DNA from: Gudongella sp051744365
Lineage (GTDB): Bacteria; Bacillota; Clostridia; Tissierellales; Tissierellaceae
Direction: 5' to 3'
Assembly (NCBI GenBank): GCA_051744365.1
Contig: JBNJCX010000005.1
Coordinates: forward strand, 3,779 to 67,778
DNA: 64,000 nucleotides
Within the stretch, counting starts at the first letter, position 1; every line of letters begins with the position of its first letter. Made by a program: the position numbers and the translations under genes. Positions 18,467 to 26,208 of the stretch are shown in pieces. Under the pieces are notes generated by a model. It saw nothing but the letters and a program-made list of their open reading frames with translations. It was not told where the DNA came from and did not search any database.

Positions 18467-18889
18467 GTGGATCAAATAGGATTTGTGATAAAGAAAGTTG
18501 GTGACCAGAAGGTACAACTGGAAGTTAAAAGACCATCAGGATGAGGCAGCTGTAGTTCCTGCGCAAGTTCTTGCGAAGTTAAGCCTCACTATGTTACAGT
18601 TAACAACAATATCGATGCGAAGCCTGGTGATTTTGTGGAGCTTCAGGCTATTCAAAAAAATATTATGAAGTATGTGACAATAATATATATGATTCCTTTT
18701 GCTTTCTTAATATTGGGAATCTTTGTCGGAAACAGTATGTTCAAAGGAATGGAGACCGCCAGCCACGAGCTTCTGATTTTTGGTATGGGAATTGTATTCC
18801 TGGCAATATCATTTGTGATTGTGAGAATTATTGACAAAGTATTTGCAAAGAAAGATGAGAATATAATCGTTATGACAAGAAAGCTTTAA
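18467..18889 (+). CDS. RseC/SoxR-reducing family membrane protein with in-frame TGA, probable selenoprotein
   Basis: Reading from GTG 18467 (AGGAGG at 18452-18457) through one TGA at 18542-18544 gives 140 residues. Seen: a short N-terminal domain, the cluster PSGUGSCSSCASSC with U at residue 26 and Cys at 29, 32 and 36, then two membrane helices (about 70-88 and 99-119) and a basic cytoplasmic tail. This is the layout of the RseC/SoxR-reducing family, whose E. coli member has the same C-S-S-C-A-S run. Clostridial members, as I know them, have a further Cys followed by Gly just before, the place taken here by TGA-Gly. A SECIS-like hairpin follows directly. I infer selenocysteine at 26. The alternative, a nonsense-mutated gene, is less likely because both sides keep frame and motif. 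The known family passes electrons to redox regulators in the membrane; the substrate here is unknown. Two bases after tcdA, six before the csoR-type gene's ribosome binding region. Confidence 0.82.
18542..18588 (+). promoter_or_regulatory. candidate bacterial SECIS element
   Basis: Starting at the TGA itself, TGAGGC (18542-18547) pairs with GCCTCA (18583-18588). Inside, CGCAA (18562-18566) pairs with TTGCG (18571-18575), extended by CT/AG around one mismatch. The apical loop is GTTC, beginning with G, 22 bases after the TGA. Bacterial SECIS elements lie within the coding region just after the UGA with a small G-containing apical loop, so position and shape fit. Recognition by SelB is inferred. 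Confidence 0.72.
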
Positions 18890-18901
18890 GGAGGGGTGGT
18901 T

Positions 18902-19156
18902 TTGGCAGAGAAGGATGCAATAATCGTACGATTAAGAAGAGTAGAAGGTCAGATAAAGGGTATACAAAAAATGGTGGATGAGGACAAGTTCTGTGGAGAT
19001 ATATTGATTCAGATATCAGCTGCAAGAAGTGCCCTGAATAATGTTGGAGGGCTCATTCTTGAGAATTATATGAAGAATTGTCTATTGGAGGCACCGGATG
19101 GTTCTGAAGAGGAACTTGACAAGCTGATTGAGATTATGCTTAAATACACCAAATAA
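18902..19156 (+). CDS. CsoR/RcnR-family repressor, CstR-like cysteine pattern
   Basis: An 84-residue all-helical DUF156 protein: RLRRVEGQIKGIQKM, KFCGDILIQISAARSAL, ILENYMKNC. CsoR copper sensors bind Cu(I) by Cys-His-Cys. Here Cys31 and Cys60 are present but the His position is Tyr56, so a copper site looks incomplete. Two cysteines without the His is the pattern of CstR, which senses persulfides by forming Cys-Cys di- or trisulfides. The start is TTG 18902, 7 bases after AAGGAGG; GTG 18896 is too close. Probably co-transcribed with the RseC-like gene, and I infer that it regulates this redox unit or a sulfur gene elsewhere. Confidence 0.85.
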   Translation: MAEKDAIIVRLRRVEGQIKGIQKMVDEDKFCGDILIQISAARSALNNVGGLILENYMKNCLLEAPDGSEEELDKLIEIMLKYTK

Positions 19157-19227
19157 TCCATGAATTCATCTGGGAATCATCCTGAAAAAAAGGTATCAAA
19201 ATTTAATAATTTGAAAGGAGTCGGAAT

Positions 19228-20457
19228 ATGAATTTTAATAATCTTAAGGAAACAGACAAGGCGGTAATGGAAATTGTTAATGAGGAGATTGCCCGTCAGA
19301 ATAAGCACATTGAACTTATAGCATCGGAGAACTTTGTTTCTGAGGCTGTAATGGAGGCAATGGGAAGTCAATTGACAAATAAATATGCAGAAGGGTATCC
19401 TGGCAAGAGATATTACGGAGGATGTGAAGTAGTAGACAAAGCGGAGACACTTGCCATTGAAAGACTTAAAGAGCTTTTTGGTGCTGACCATGCTAATGTG
19501 CAACCACATTCAGGATCAAATGCTAACCTTGCTGTATACTTTGCTTTTTTAAAGCCGGGAGACAAGGTTCTTGGAATGAAGCTGTCACAGGGAGGACACC
19601 TTACCCACGGAAGTCCTGTAAATATTTCAGGAGTGTACTTCAATTTTGTAGAATATGGTGTTGACCCGGAAACTGAAACCATAGATTACGATGAAGTAAG
19701 AAGAATAGCACTTGAAGAAAAACCAAAGATGATTGTAGCTGGCGCAAGTGCATACGCAAGAAAAATTGATTTCAGAAAATTCAAGGAAATTGCTGATGAA
19801 GTGGACGCATATCTAATGGTTGATATGGCTCATATAGCTGGATTGATTGCGGCTGACCTTCATCAGAACCCAGTACCATATGCCGACTTCGTAACAACTA
19901 CCACACACAAGACTCTGAGGGGACCTAGGGGAGGAGCTATACTTTGCAAGGCTGAGTATGCCAAGGCAATAGATAAGGCAATTTTCCCTGGAATACAAGG
20001 CGGCCCGCTGATGCATGTTATTGCTGCAAAAGCAGTTGCATTTGGAGAAGCTTTACAGCCTGACTTCAAGGTTTACCAGAAACAGGTAATTGTTAATACC
20101 AATACTCTTGCTGAGGCATTGATAGAAGAAGGATTCAGACTTGTTTCAGGTGGAACGGACAATCATTTGATTTTGATTGATGTAAGAAATAAAGGCTTGA
20201 CAGGAAAAGTTGCAGAGACTATGCTAAACAATGTAGGTATTGCAACCAACAAGAATACAATACCAAATGATCCTGAAAGTCCATTTGTTACAAGTGGTGT
20301 CAGAATTGGAACTGCTGCAATGACTACAAGAGGTATGAATGAAGCTGAGATGAAGGAAATTGCAGAGCTGATAGCAAGGGCTCTGGAATCTGATAGTGAT
20401 AAAGAAGCTGTAAAACAGAGAGTATACACTCTGTGCGATAAGTTTCCGCTTTATTAG
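19228..20457 (+). CDS. glyA: serine hydroxymethyltransferase
   Basis: PLP enzyme that interconverts serine and glycine with tetrahydrofolate, supplying one-carbon units. The 409-residue length is standard. Seen: ELIASENFVS, YAEGYPGKRYYGGCE, QPHSGSNANLAVYF, and TTTHKTLRGPRGG with the PLP-binding Lys. GAAAGGAGT precedes ATG 19228. No glycine riboswitch is visible in the 71 bases upstream. A perfect hairpin follows the gene. Confidence 0.98.
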   Translation: MNFNNLKETDKAVMEIVNEEIARQNKHIELIASENFVSEAVMEAMGSQLTNKYAEGYPGKRYYGGCEVVDKAETLAIERLKELFGADHANVQPHSGSNANLAVYFAFLKPGDKVLGMKLSQGGHLTHGSPVNISGVYFNFVEYGVDPETETIDYDEVRRIALEEKPKMIVAGASAYARKIDFRKFKEIADEVDAYLMVDMAHIAGLIAADLHQNPVPYADFVTTTTHKTLRGPRGGAILCKAEYAKAIDKAIFPGIQGGPLMHVIAAKAVAFGEALQPDFKVYQKQVIVNTNTLAEALIEEGFRLVSGGTDNHLILIDVRNKGLTGKVAETMLNNVGIATNKNTIPNDPESPFVTSGVRIGTAAMTTRGMNEAEMKEIAELIARALESDSDKEAVKQRVYTLCDKFPLY

Positions 20458-20467
20458 TTCAGTAAAT

Positions 20468-20491
20468 AAGCCTACAGCAAGCTGTAGGCTT
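20468..20491 (+). terminator. hairpin after glyA, T-poor
   Basis: AAGCCTACAG (20468-20477) and CTGTAGGCTT (20482-20491) form a perfect 10-bp stem with loop CAAG. No T-run follows, so it may be a weak terminator or an mRNA 3'-end stabiliser. Confidence 0.55.
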
Positions 20492-20520
20492 AACTAATGT
20501 ATATAGACAGGTGGTTTATT

Positions 20521-21858
20521 ATGGAAATAACAAACATTAAGGAATCCAGAAATATAATTGAGGATATAGAACTGGGTAGTATAGCTGACGAATTGGAACT
20601 GGATCCAGGGGATGTCTTATTGAGCATCAACGACAGAAAGGTAAAAGATGTCATTGATTACAAATATATGATGGCGGATGAATATCTGGTAATCGAGATT
20701 GAGAAGACAAATGGAGATATATGGGAGCTTGAAATTGAAAAGGAGCCCGGTGAGGATTTGGGGATTATATTTACCAATCCGCTGATAGACAGAGCCAGGA
20801 GCTGTAACAACAAATGCATGTTCTGTTTCATTGACCAGTTACCGCCAAATATGAGAGATACATTGTACTTCAAGGATGATGATTCCAGACTGTCATTTCT
20901 TCAAGGAAATTTCATAACGTTGACCAATATGAGCGAGGATGAAATTCAGAGGATAATTGACTACAGACTAAGTCCGATAAACGTATCTGTTCATACAACT
21001 AATCCTGAGTTGAGAGTAAAGATGTTGAGAAATAAAAATGCAGGTAAAATATTTGAAACTCTCAAAAAATTTCATGAAGTCAACATTGAGATGAACTGCC
21101 AAATAGTACTGGTTCCTGGAGTAAATGATGGGGAGGAGCTAATAAACACCATAGCAGATCTTTCCACATTATATCCATCCATACATTCTGTCGCTGTGGT
21201 ACCTGTCGGCTTAACAAAGTACAGACAAGGTCTTGATGAGCTTCAAATTTATGACAATATAAAAGCAGCTACGGTGGTTGATGAAATTCATAGGATGCAG
21301 GAGCATTACCTAAAGACAATCGACACAAGATATATTTTTGCATCCGATGAGTTCTATGTCGTTTCCGGAAAAAAGCTGCCTGAAGAAGAAGAGTATGAGG
21401 GTTATCCCCAATACGAAAATGGTGTGGGACTTCTAAGGTCTTTTAGTAAGGAAGTTGAGGATGCACTTCTAAAATCAAAGAAATATGAATCCAGTAAAAA
21501 AATTGTATTTGCAACTGGTACATTGGCCTTTGATTTTATGAAAGAAATTGCAGAGTTGATTACGAAGAAATATGATAACCTTGTTATAGAGGTTGTTCCT
21601 ATCAAAAACCATTTCTTTGGAGAGACAATAACAGTATCAGGTCTGGTAACAGCCGTGGATCTTGTGGAACAGACTAAAGTGTATAAGGATTTTGATGAGG
21701 TCGTTATCCCAAGATCCATGCTGAAGAGGGATGAAGATATCTTCTTGGACAATATAACCCTGGAAGAGGCGTCGAGAAAATTGGGAATGAATATTATTCC
21801 ATCCAAGGTGGATGGGTATGAATTAATTAATATAATTGAGACAGGGGTGAGGTCGTGA
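20521..21858 (+). CDS. PDZ/radical SAM DUF512-family protein
   Basis: A 445-residue protein of a family found next to der in many Clostridia and also in cyanobacteria; its reaction is unknown. Seen: an N-terminal PDZ-like region (SIADELELDPGDVLLSINDRKV, shortened), then CNNKCMFCFIDQLP with a CX3CX2C radical SAM motif (Cys about 95, 99, 102), LTNMSEDEIQRI, and the C-terminal DUF512 part ending with VPIKNHFFGETITVSGL. ATG 20521 has AGGTGG 6 bases upstream; an earlier ATG at 20497 does not. der overlaps its stop by four bases. Confidence 0.85.
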   Translation: MEITNIKESRNIIEDIELGSIADELELDPGDVLLSINDRKVKDVIDYKYMMADEYLVIEIEKTNGDIWELEIEKEPGEDLGIIFTNPLIDRARSCNNKCMFCFIDQLPPNMRDTLYFKDDDSRLSFLQGNFITLTNMSEDEIQRIIDYRLSPINVSVHTTNPELRVKMLRNKNAGKIFETLKKFHEVNIEMNCQIVLVPGVNDGEELINTIADLSTLYPSIHSVAVVPVGLTKYRQGLDELQIYDNIKAATVVDEIHRMQEHYLKTIDTRYIFASDEFYVVSGKKLPEEEEYEGYPQYENGVGLLRSFSKEVEDALLKSKKYESSKKIVFATGTLAFDFMKEIAELITKKYDNLVIEVVPIKNHFFGETITVSGLVTAVDLVEQTKVYKDFDEVVIPRSMLKRDEDIFLDNITLEEASRKLGMNIIPSKVDGYELINIIETGVRS

Positions 21859-23171
21859 GTAGACCGATTGTATGTATAGTAGGTCGTCCTAACGTTGGTA
21901 AATCAACGTTATTTAACAAGATTGCCGGTAGAAGGATAGCGATAACTGAAGATACGCCTGGAGTTACCAGAGATAGGATATATGCCGAGGCGGAATGGCT
22001 GGGAAATAACTTTACTATTATCGACACCGGGGGACTAGAGCCGGAAAATGAAGATGTGGTAATGAAAAACATAAGAAAACAGGCTGATATTGCCATTGAT
22101 ACTGCTGATGTAATATTGTTTGTAGTTGATGGAACTGTCGGCCTCACAACCACTGACAGGGAAATAGGAGATCTGCTGAGAAGATCAGGCAAGAATGTTG
22201 TACTGGCAGCCAATAAGATTGACACAAGAAAGACTCCTGAAGAAATATACGAATTTTATGAATTGGGGCTGGGCGAGCCAATGATTATTTCGTCGGAGCA
22301 ATCCCTTGGCCTCGGAGATTTGCTGGATGAGCTTGCAAAATATTTCCCGGATGAAAAGGACATGGGAGATGAGGAGGATACGATAAGAGTAGCATTTATT
22401 GGAAGACCAAATTCTGGCAAATCATCATTGATTAATCATATCCTAGGGGAGGAAAGAGTAATAGTCACTGACATTCCAGGAACTACCCGTGATTCGATTG
22501 ACAGCCACTTTATTGTGGGAGAAAACAATTACGTATTTGTAGATACTGCTGGTTTAAGAAGAAAGAGATACATTTCAGAAAAAGTTGAGAGATATTCTGT
22601 TGTAAGGACTCTTGCTGCCATAGACAGAGCTGATATATGTGTAATGGTTATAGATGGAACAATGGGACCGACAGAACAGGATACAAAAATTGCAGGCTAT
22701 GCCCATGATAACGGCAAGGGGATAATTCTTGCAGTCAACAAATGGGACATTGTTGACAAAAATGACAAGACTTACTTGTCTTTCGAGAAAGACCTGAGAG
22801 AAACCTTTGGATTCCTCAATTATGCTCCCATACTCTTTATTTCTGCAATCACAGGTCAAAGAATTAATAAGCTTCTGGAGACCATTAATATTGTAAACAA
22901 CAACTATAATATGAGGATAAGTACTGGAGTATTGAACGATATTCTCAATCAGGCAGTTCTTATGAACCAACCACCTTCAGATAAGGGAAGGAGAGCAAAA
23001 ATATACTATGGTACCCAGGTATCTGTAAGACCGCCAAAATTTGTAATATTTGTAAACTCCAAGGAACTGATGCATTTTTCATATGTAAGGTATTTGGAAA
23101 ACCAAATTCGAAACCATTTTGGATTTATGGGGACACCAATTAGATTTGAGCTCAGAGAAAAGGGAGAATAG
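21855..23171 (+). CDS. der: ribosome-assembly GTPase Der (EngA)
   Basis: A 438-residue GTPase with two G domains in tandem and a C-terminal KH-like domain, required for 50S subunit maturation. First G domain: GRPNVGKSTLFN, DTPGVTRD, NKID. Second: GRPNSGKSSLIN, DIPGTTRD, DTAGLRRK, NKWD. GTG 21855 overlaps the previous stop (GTGA), with AGGGGTGAGG upstream. plsY begins two bases after its stop. Confidence 0.98.
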   Translation: MSRPIVCIVGRPNVGKSTLFNKIAGRRIAITEDTPGVTRDRIYAEAEWLGNNFTIIDTGGLEPENEDVVMKNIRKQADIAIDTADVILFVVDGTVGLTTTDREIGDLLRRSGKNVVLAANKIDTRKTPEEIYEFYELGLGEPMIISSEQSLGLGDLLDELAKYFPDEKDMGDEEDTIRVAFIGRPNSGKSSLINHILGEERVIVTDIPGTTRDSIDSHFIVGENNYVFVDTAGLRRKRYISEKVERYSVVRTLAAIDRADICVMVIDGTMGPTEQDTKIAGYAHDNGKGIILAVNKWDIVDKNDKTYLSFEKDLRETFGFLNYAPILFISAITGQRINKLLETINIVNNNYNMRISTGVLNDILNQAVLMNQPPSDKGRRAKIYYGTQVSVRPPKFVIFVNSKELMHFSYVRYLENQIRNHFGFMGTPIRFELREKGE

Positions 23172-23173
23172 AT

Positions 23174-23761
23174 ATGAAATTGCTTTTAGTACTGATACTT
23201 TCATACTTGATTGGAAGCTTTTCTTCAGCATATGTCGTGGGGAAAGCATTCAAGCAAATTGATATCAGAAACCATGGAAGTGGAAATGCAGGAGCAACCA
23301 ACGCATTGCGTATAATGGGAAAGAAACTGGGCGTTCTTACTTTTCTTATGGATTTTGTAAAAGGAACTGTTGCAGTATTAATAGGCCTTAATCTGGGAGG
23401 ATATAACGGAGGCCTGATTGCAGGTCTGTTCGCAGTGATTGGTCACAACTGGCCAGTCTTTTTCAGATTCAAGGGAGGCAAGGGAATAGCTACAACGATA
23501 GCTGCAATGGCTGTTATACAGTTTCCGATAACTCTTATCAGTGTTATTTTGGGTGTGGCAACAGCCATTATTAGCAAATATGTATCCCTTGGTTCATTGG
23601 TATTTTTAACAGTACTATTTGTACTTACGTTTACTGGTTTGTCTGATGGCAAGACTAGCACATCCATCATGACTTTTCTTTTAATGATTCTTGGATATTT
23701 TAGACACAGGGAAAATATAAAGCGCTTGGTTAAGGGAACAGAAAATAAAATTGGCAGGTGA
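23174..23761 (+). CDS. plsY: acyl-phosphate:glycerol-3-phosphate acyltransferase PlsY
   Basis: A 195-residue integral membrane enzyme that makes lysophosphatidic acid from acyl phosphate and glycerol-3-phosphate. Seen: GSGNAGATNALR and GHNWPVFFRFKGGKGIAT, two of the three active-site loops, with several hydrophobic helices. Its acyl phosphate comes from PlsX, encoded at 60.8 kb, and its glycerol-3-phosphate from GpsA, encoded directly downstream. Confidence 0.97.
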   Translation: MKLLLVLILSYLIGSFSSAYVVGKAFKQIDIRNHGSGNAGATNALRIMGKKLGVLTFLMDFVKGTVAVLIGLNLGGYNGGLIAGLFAVIGHNWPVFFRFKGGKGIATTIAAMAVIQFPITLISVILGVATAIISKYVSLGSLVFLTVLFVLTFTGLSDGKTSTSIMTFLLMILGYFRHRENIKRLVKGTENKIGR

Positions 23762-23766
23762 TTTCA

Positions 23767-24795
23767 TTGGAAACCAGAGTCGTAGTTCTAGGCGGAGGAA
23801 GCTGGGGGACAGCTTTATCAGTACTTCTGACAAAAAAAGGGATTAAAACTGACTTATGGGTCAGATCTGATGAACAGGCAAAGATTATGGCTGAAAACAG
23901 AATGAATAAGAGGTATCTGCCGGATATTGAGTTACCGGAAGAACTCTCCATAGGTTCAGATCTTGTGACCAAAATAGATCAAAGCAATATTGTTGTTCTG
24001 GCAGTCCCGACTCACAGCATCAGGGCACTTCTAGAGCAGTTGAAAGGTGCAGTAAAGTCTGATCAGATAATAGTGAACGTAGCCAAGGGAATCGAGAACA
24101 CTACAAAGAAAAGGATATCAGAGATTGTTTATGAATACTTTCCTGAGAACCAATTTGTTGTCCTTTCAGGGCCTTCCCACGCAGAGGAAGTAGCCTTGGA
24201 AATACCTACAACTGTTGTTTCTGCATCTAAAAGCAAAAATGTTGCGGAATATATCCAGGATGTATTTTCATGTCCTACATTCAGGATATACACTAATCCT
24301 GATGTCATTGGTGTTGAACTGGGTGGTGCCCTTAAGAATATAATAGCCTTGGGAGCAGGAATATCCGATGGACTTGGGTATGGTGACAATACAAAGGCTG
24401 CATTAATGACGCGGGGAATCTATGAAATGTCAAAACTAGGGGTGGAATTGGGAGCTGATGCCGATACATTTTCAGGACTTTCAGGAATAGGTGACCTTAT
24501 AGTTACCTGTACAAGTATGCATAGCAGAAATAGAAGAGCAGGAATTCTGATAGGAAAGGGTTATTCCATGGAAGATGCAGCAGATGAGATCGGCATGGTT
24601 GTGGAAGGTATAAAGACAACAAAATCCACAATTGAACTTGCTGGAGATATCGGGATAGATATGCCCATAACAAGGGAGATATATAATGTACTTTACAACG
24701 GAGCGGATGTAAGGGATTCTGTTGGAAAGCTTATGGGGAGATCCATGAAACATGAAATGGAAATTGTAGCAGCAAATAAAAAGATAAGCTGGTAA
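23767..24795 (+). CDS. gpsA: glycerol-3-phosphate dehydrogenase [NAD(P)+] GpsA
   Basis: Reduces dihydroxyacetone phosphate to sn-glycerol-3-phosphate for phospholipids. 342 residues with the dinucleotide motif GGGSWGTALS near the start, NVAKGIE, LSGPSHAEEV, and GALKNIIALGAGISDG with the catalytic Lys. The start is TTG 23767, 5 bases after AGGTGA; GTG 23758 is in frame but inside plsY and lacks a site. The stop codon lies inside the terminator stem. Confidence 0.96.
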   Translation: METRVVVLGGGSWGTALSVLLTKKGIKTDLWVRSDEQAKIMAENRMNKRYLPDIELPEELSIGSDLVTKIDQSNIVVLAVPTHSIRALLEQLKGAVKSDQIIVNVAKGIENTTKKRISEIVYEYFPENQFVVLSGPSHAEEVALEIPTTVVSASKSKNVAEYIQDVFSCPTFRIYTNPDVIGVELGGALKNIIALGAGISDGLGYGDNTKAALMTRGIYEMSKLGVELGADADTFSGLSGIGDLIVTCTSMHSRNRRAGILIGKGYSMEDAADEIGMVVEGIKTTKSTIELAGDIGIDMPITREIYNVLYNGADVRDSVGKLMGRSMKHEMEIVAANKKISW

Positions 24796-24823
24796 CCTAG
24801 AAGGTTGCCAGCTTATCTCTTAT
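24782..24823 (+). terminator. terminator after gpsA
   Basis: 24782-24798 pairs with 24802-24818 (17 bp with one G-T pair, loop AGA), followed by CTTATT. The stop codon of gpsA is in the left arm. The long stem makes up for a poor T-run. Confidence 0.7.
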
Positions 24824-24862
24824 TGGTCGGAGTGATAGGATTTGAACCTACGGCCCCTAGTC
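24822..24862. repeat. left copy of the tRNA-Pro direct repeat (probable att site)
   Basis: Exact copy of 26452-26492. Similarity runs on about ten bases with three mismatches (to about 24873) and then stops. Confidence 0.85.
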
Positions 24863-24873
24863 TTCCAGAATAG
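24825..24873 (-). pseudogene. truncated tRNA-Pro copy (3' half only)
   Basis: On the - strand this has CCA, acceptor 3' strand, T arm and the 3' side of the anticodon arm of tRNA-Pro. The anticodon loop reads CTGGAAG instead of CTGGGGG, and the 5' half (D arm, acceptor 5' strand) is absent, so it cannot fold as a tRNA. Confidence 0.8.
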
Positions 24874-25069
24874 AGTACTGCTTTTTGTGGTTTGTGGTAA
24901 CTCTTGTATCCATTGGTATTACTAGGTTATATGGGTATGGGATATTTCAACTTTTGGTAAAATAACGCCACTTTTTGTATTAATAGTTGGATTGTTTTCC
25001 AGGAATTGACAACTCTAATTATTAATAATAGTATTAAAGTAATAAAGCACTAGTGGGGTGATTTAATTG

Positions 25070-25547
25070 TTGCATGAAAATAGAAAGATAAGGGAAAAAG
25101 GGGAAAGTTTAACTTAATATCCCTAGTAATTATGTAGTAGTAGATATCGAAACTACAGGACTCGATTCGAGGTTTGATGATATCATAGAAATTGGAGCTT
25201 TGAAAGTTTCAAACTTCAACATTATCGAAGAGTTTCAAACGCTTATTCAACCTCCTTATTATGAAGAAGTGAATGGTGAAGGAGAAAATGAGAAATATTT
25301 TGTGAGCGACTTTATAACTGAATTGACAGGAATAACAAATGAAATGTTGGAAAACGCTTCTACAATAGATCAAGTAATGCCAGGTTTTATTGATTTTATT
25401 GGAGGAGATATACTTGTTGGACATAATATACACTTTGATTTGAATTTCCTTTATGATATTACAATTAATGAACTTAATCACAAGTTGAATAATGATTTCA
25501 TGGATTTATTGCGGATATCCAGAAGAGTTGGAAGAGTAATTAAATAA
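25070..25547 (+). pseudogene. phage-type 3'-5' exonuclease (DnaQ fold), frameshifted and truncated
   Basis: After GGGGTGAT, TTG 25070 opens a 15-codon frame ending at TAA 25115; the sequence continues one frame away as IPSNYVVVDIETTGLD. Joined, the two halves match the start of DnaQ-type exonucleases of phages and Clostridia. Exo I (DIETTGLD) and Exo II (VGHNIHFDLNFL) are present. The protein stops at RRVGRVIK, before the Exo III His/Asp motif, so it lacks a catalytic metal ligand. A later in-frame start could give a shorter product lacking Exo I. Inference: a dead gene from the inserted element. Confidence 0.7.
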
Positions 25548-25566
25548 AATATAAGGGGGTTGTATT

Positions 25567-26037
25567 ATGCACGGGAAAGGACTAATTAATATTAATCAAT
25601 TTAATGAAGAATACAAAGAAGACATAATGGATATGTTACCGGAATTTGACATTGACAAAGGAATTGAAGAGTTAGTAACCGCAATTAATGAAATCGATAT
25701 ATTTTGTTCAGCTGGTTCATGTCAAGGCGAATTAATACCGGAAGAAAGTGGTGGGCATGTTCAAATGACTTATGTTGATTTTTATGTATTGTACCATCAA
25801 TATGATGTAGCAAATAATTTACTTAATCGGTTAGTGCATAAATTTGGATCCGTCCTTAATTGTCAAATATGGTTTGAGGCAGGTTTTGACTTTATAGGAG
25901 AAAACGAAATAAGGGATAACGGGCGAATTGAATTAAGATACAGAATTGAGATATATGCGAATGACTGTATGGAACCAATGAAAACATATAAAGACATAGT
26001 AAGGGAAGTTAAACAATATAAGGGGGCTATATTATGA
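25567..26037 (+). CDS. protein of unknown function inside the tRNA-Pro island
   Basis: A 156-residue, acidic, soluble-looking protein; no family recognised. It has no signal peptide or membrane helix. An internal segment FCSAGSCQGELIPEESGGH has two cysteines near a His, which could bind metal. AAGGGGGT precedes ATG 25567 by 7 bases, so it looks translatable. Its lower GC and the flanking repeat suggest it came with the island. Confidence 0.6.
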   Translation: MHGKGLININQFNEEYKEDIMDMLPEFDIDKGIEELVTAINEIDIFCSAGSCQGELIPEESGGHVQMTYVDFYVLYHQYDVANNLLNRLVHKFGSVLNCQIWFEAGFDFIGENEIRDNGRIELRYRIEIYANDCMEPMKTYKDIVREVKQYKGAIL

Positions 26038-26067
26038 CCATAGCAAAGAAGCTTTAAAATCTTCATT

Positions 26068-26208
26068 GTGGTAATCATTATATCATTTTTCGGATGGTTG
26101 ATAATTACAACAATAATGGGTGGATTTATACAAATAATATTTATAATGATGTTGATATTTAAGGATATTTTTAAAAGTATTGTGTATTCTATTAAAATGG
26201 AAAAATAA
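26068..26208 (+). CDS. possible small membrane protein, perhaps frameshifted
   Basis: A 46-codon frame from GTG 26068, almost wholly hydrophobic with a short basic end (SIKMEK). An upstream ATG at 26035 after AAGGGGGC reads only MTIAKKL before a stop; a one-base shift would join it to this frame. I see no family. It may be a decayed gene or chance. Confidence 0.3.
   Translation: MVIIISFFGWLIITTIMGGFIQIIFIMMLIFKDIFKSIVYSIKMEK

Noticed and set aside
18542..18544. TGA as a plain nonsense mutation or sequencing error in the RseC-like gene
   Set aside because: A random stop would not be expected at a predicted Cys position with a perfect stem closing on it and an intact frame downstream. Kept as the main alternative, not the favoured reading.
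18896..18904. GTG 18896 as start of the CsoR-like gene
   Set aside because: One base from the AAGGAGG; TTG 18902 has correct spacing and gives the conserved Cys31/Cys60 numbering.
19157..19227. Glycine riboswitch before glyA
   Set aside because: The gap is only 71 bases and lacks the conserved aptamer core.
24825..24873. A second functional tRNA (anticodon GGA)
   Set aside because: Only the 3' half is present; there is no D arm or 5' acceptor strand, and the anticodon stem is mispaired.
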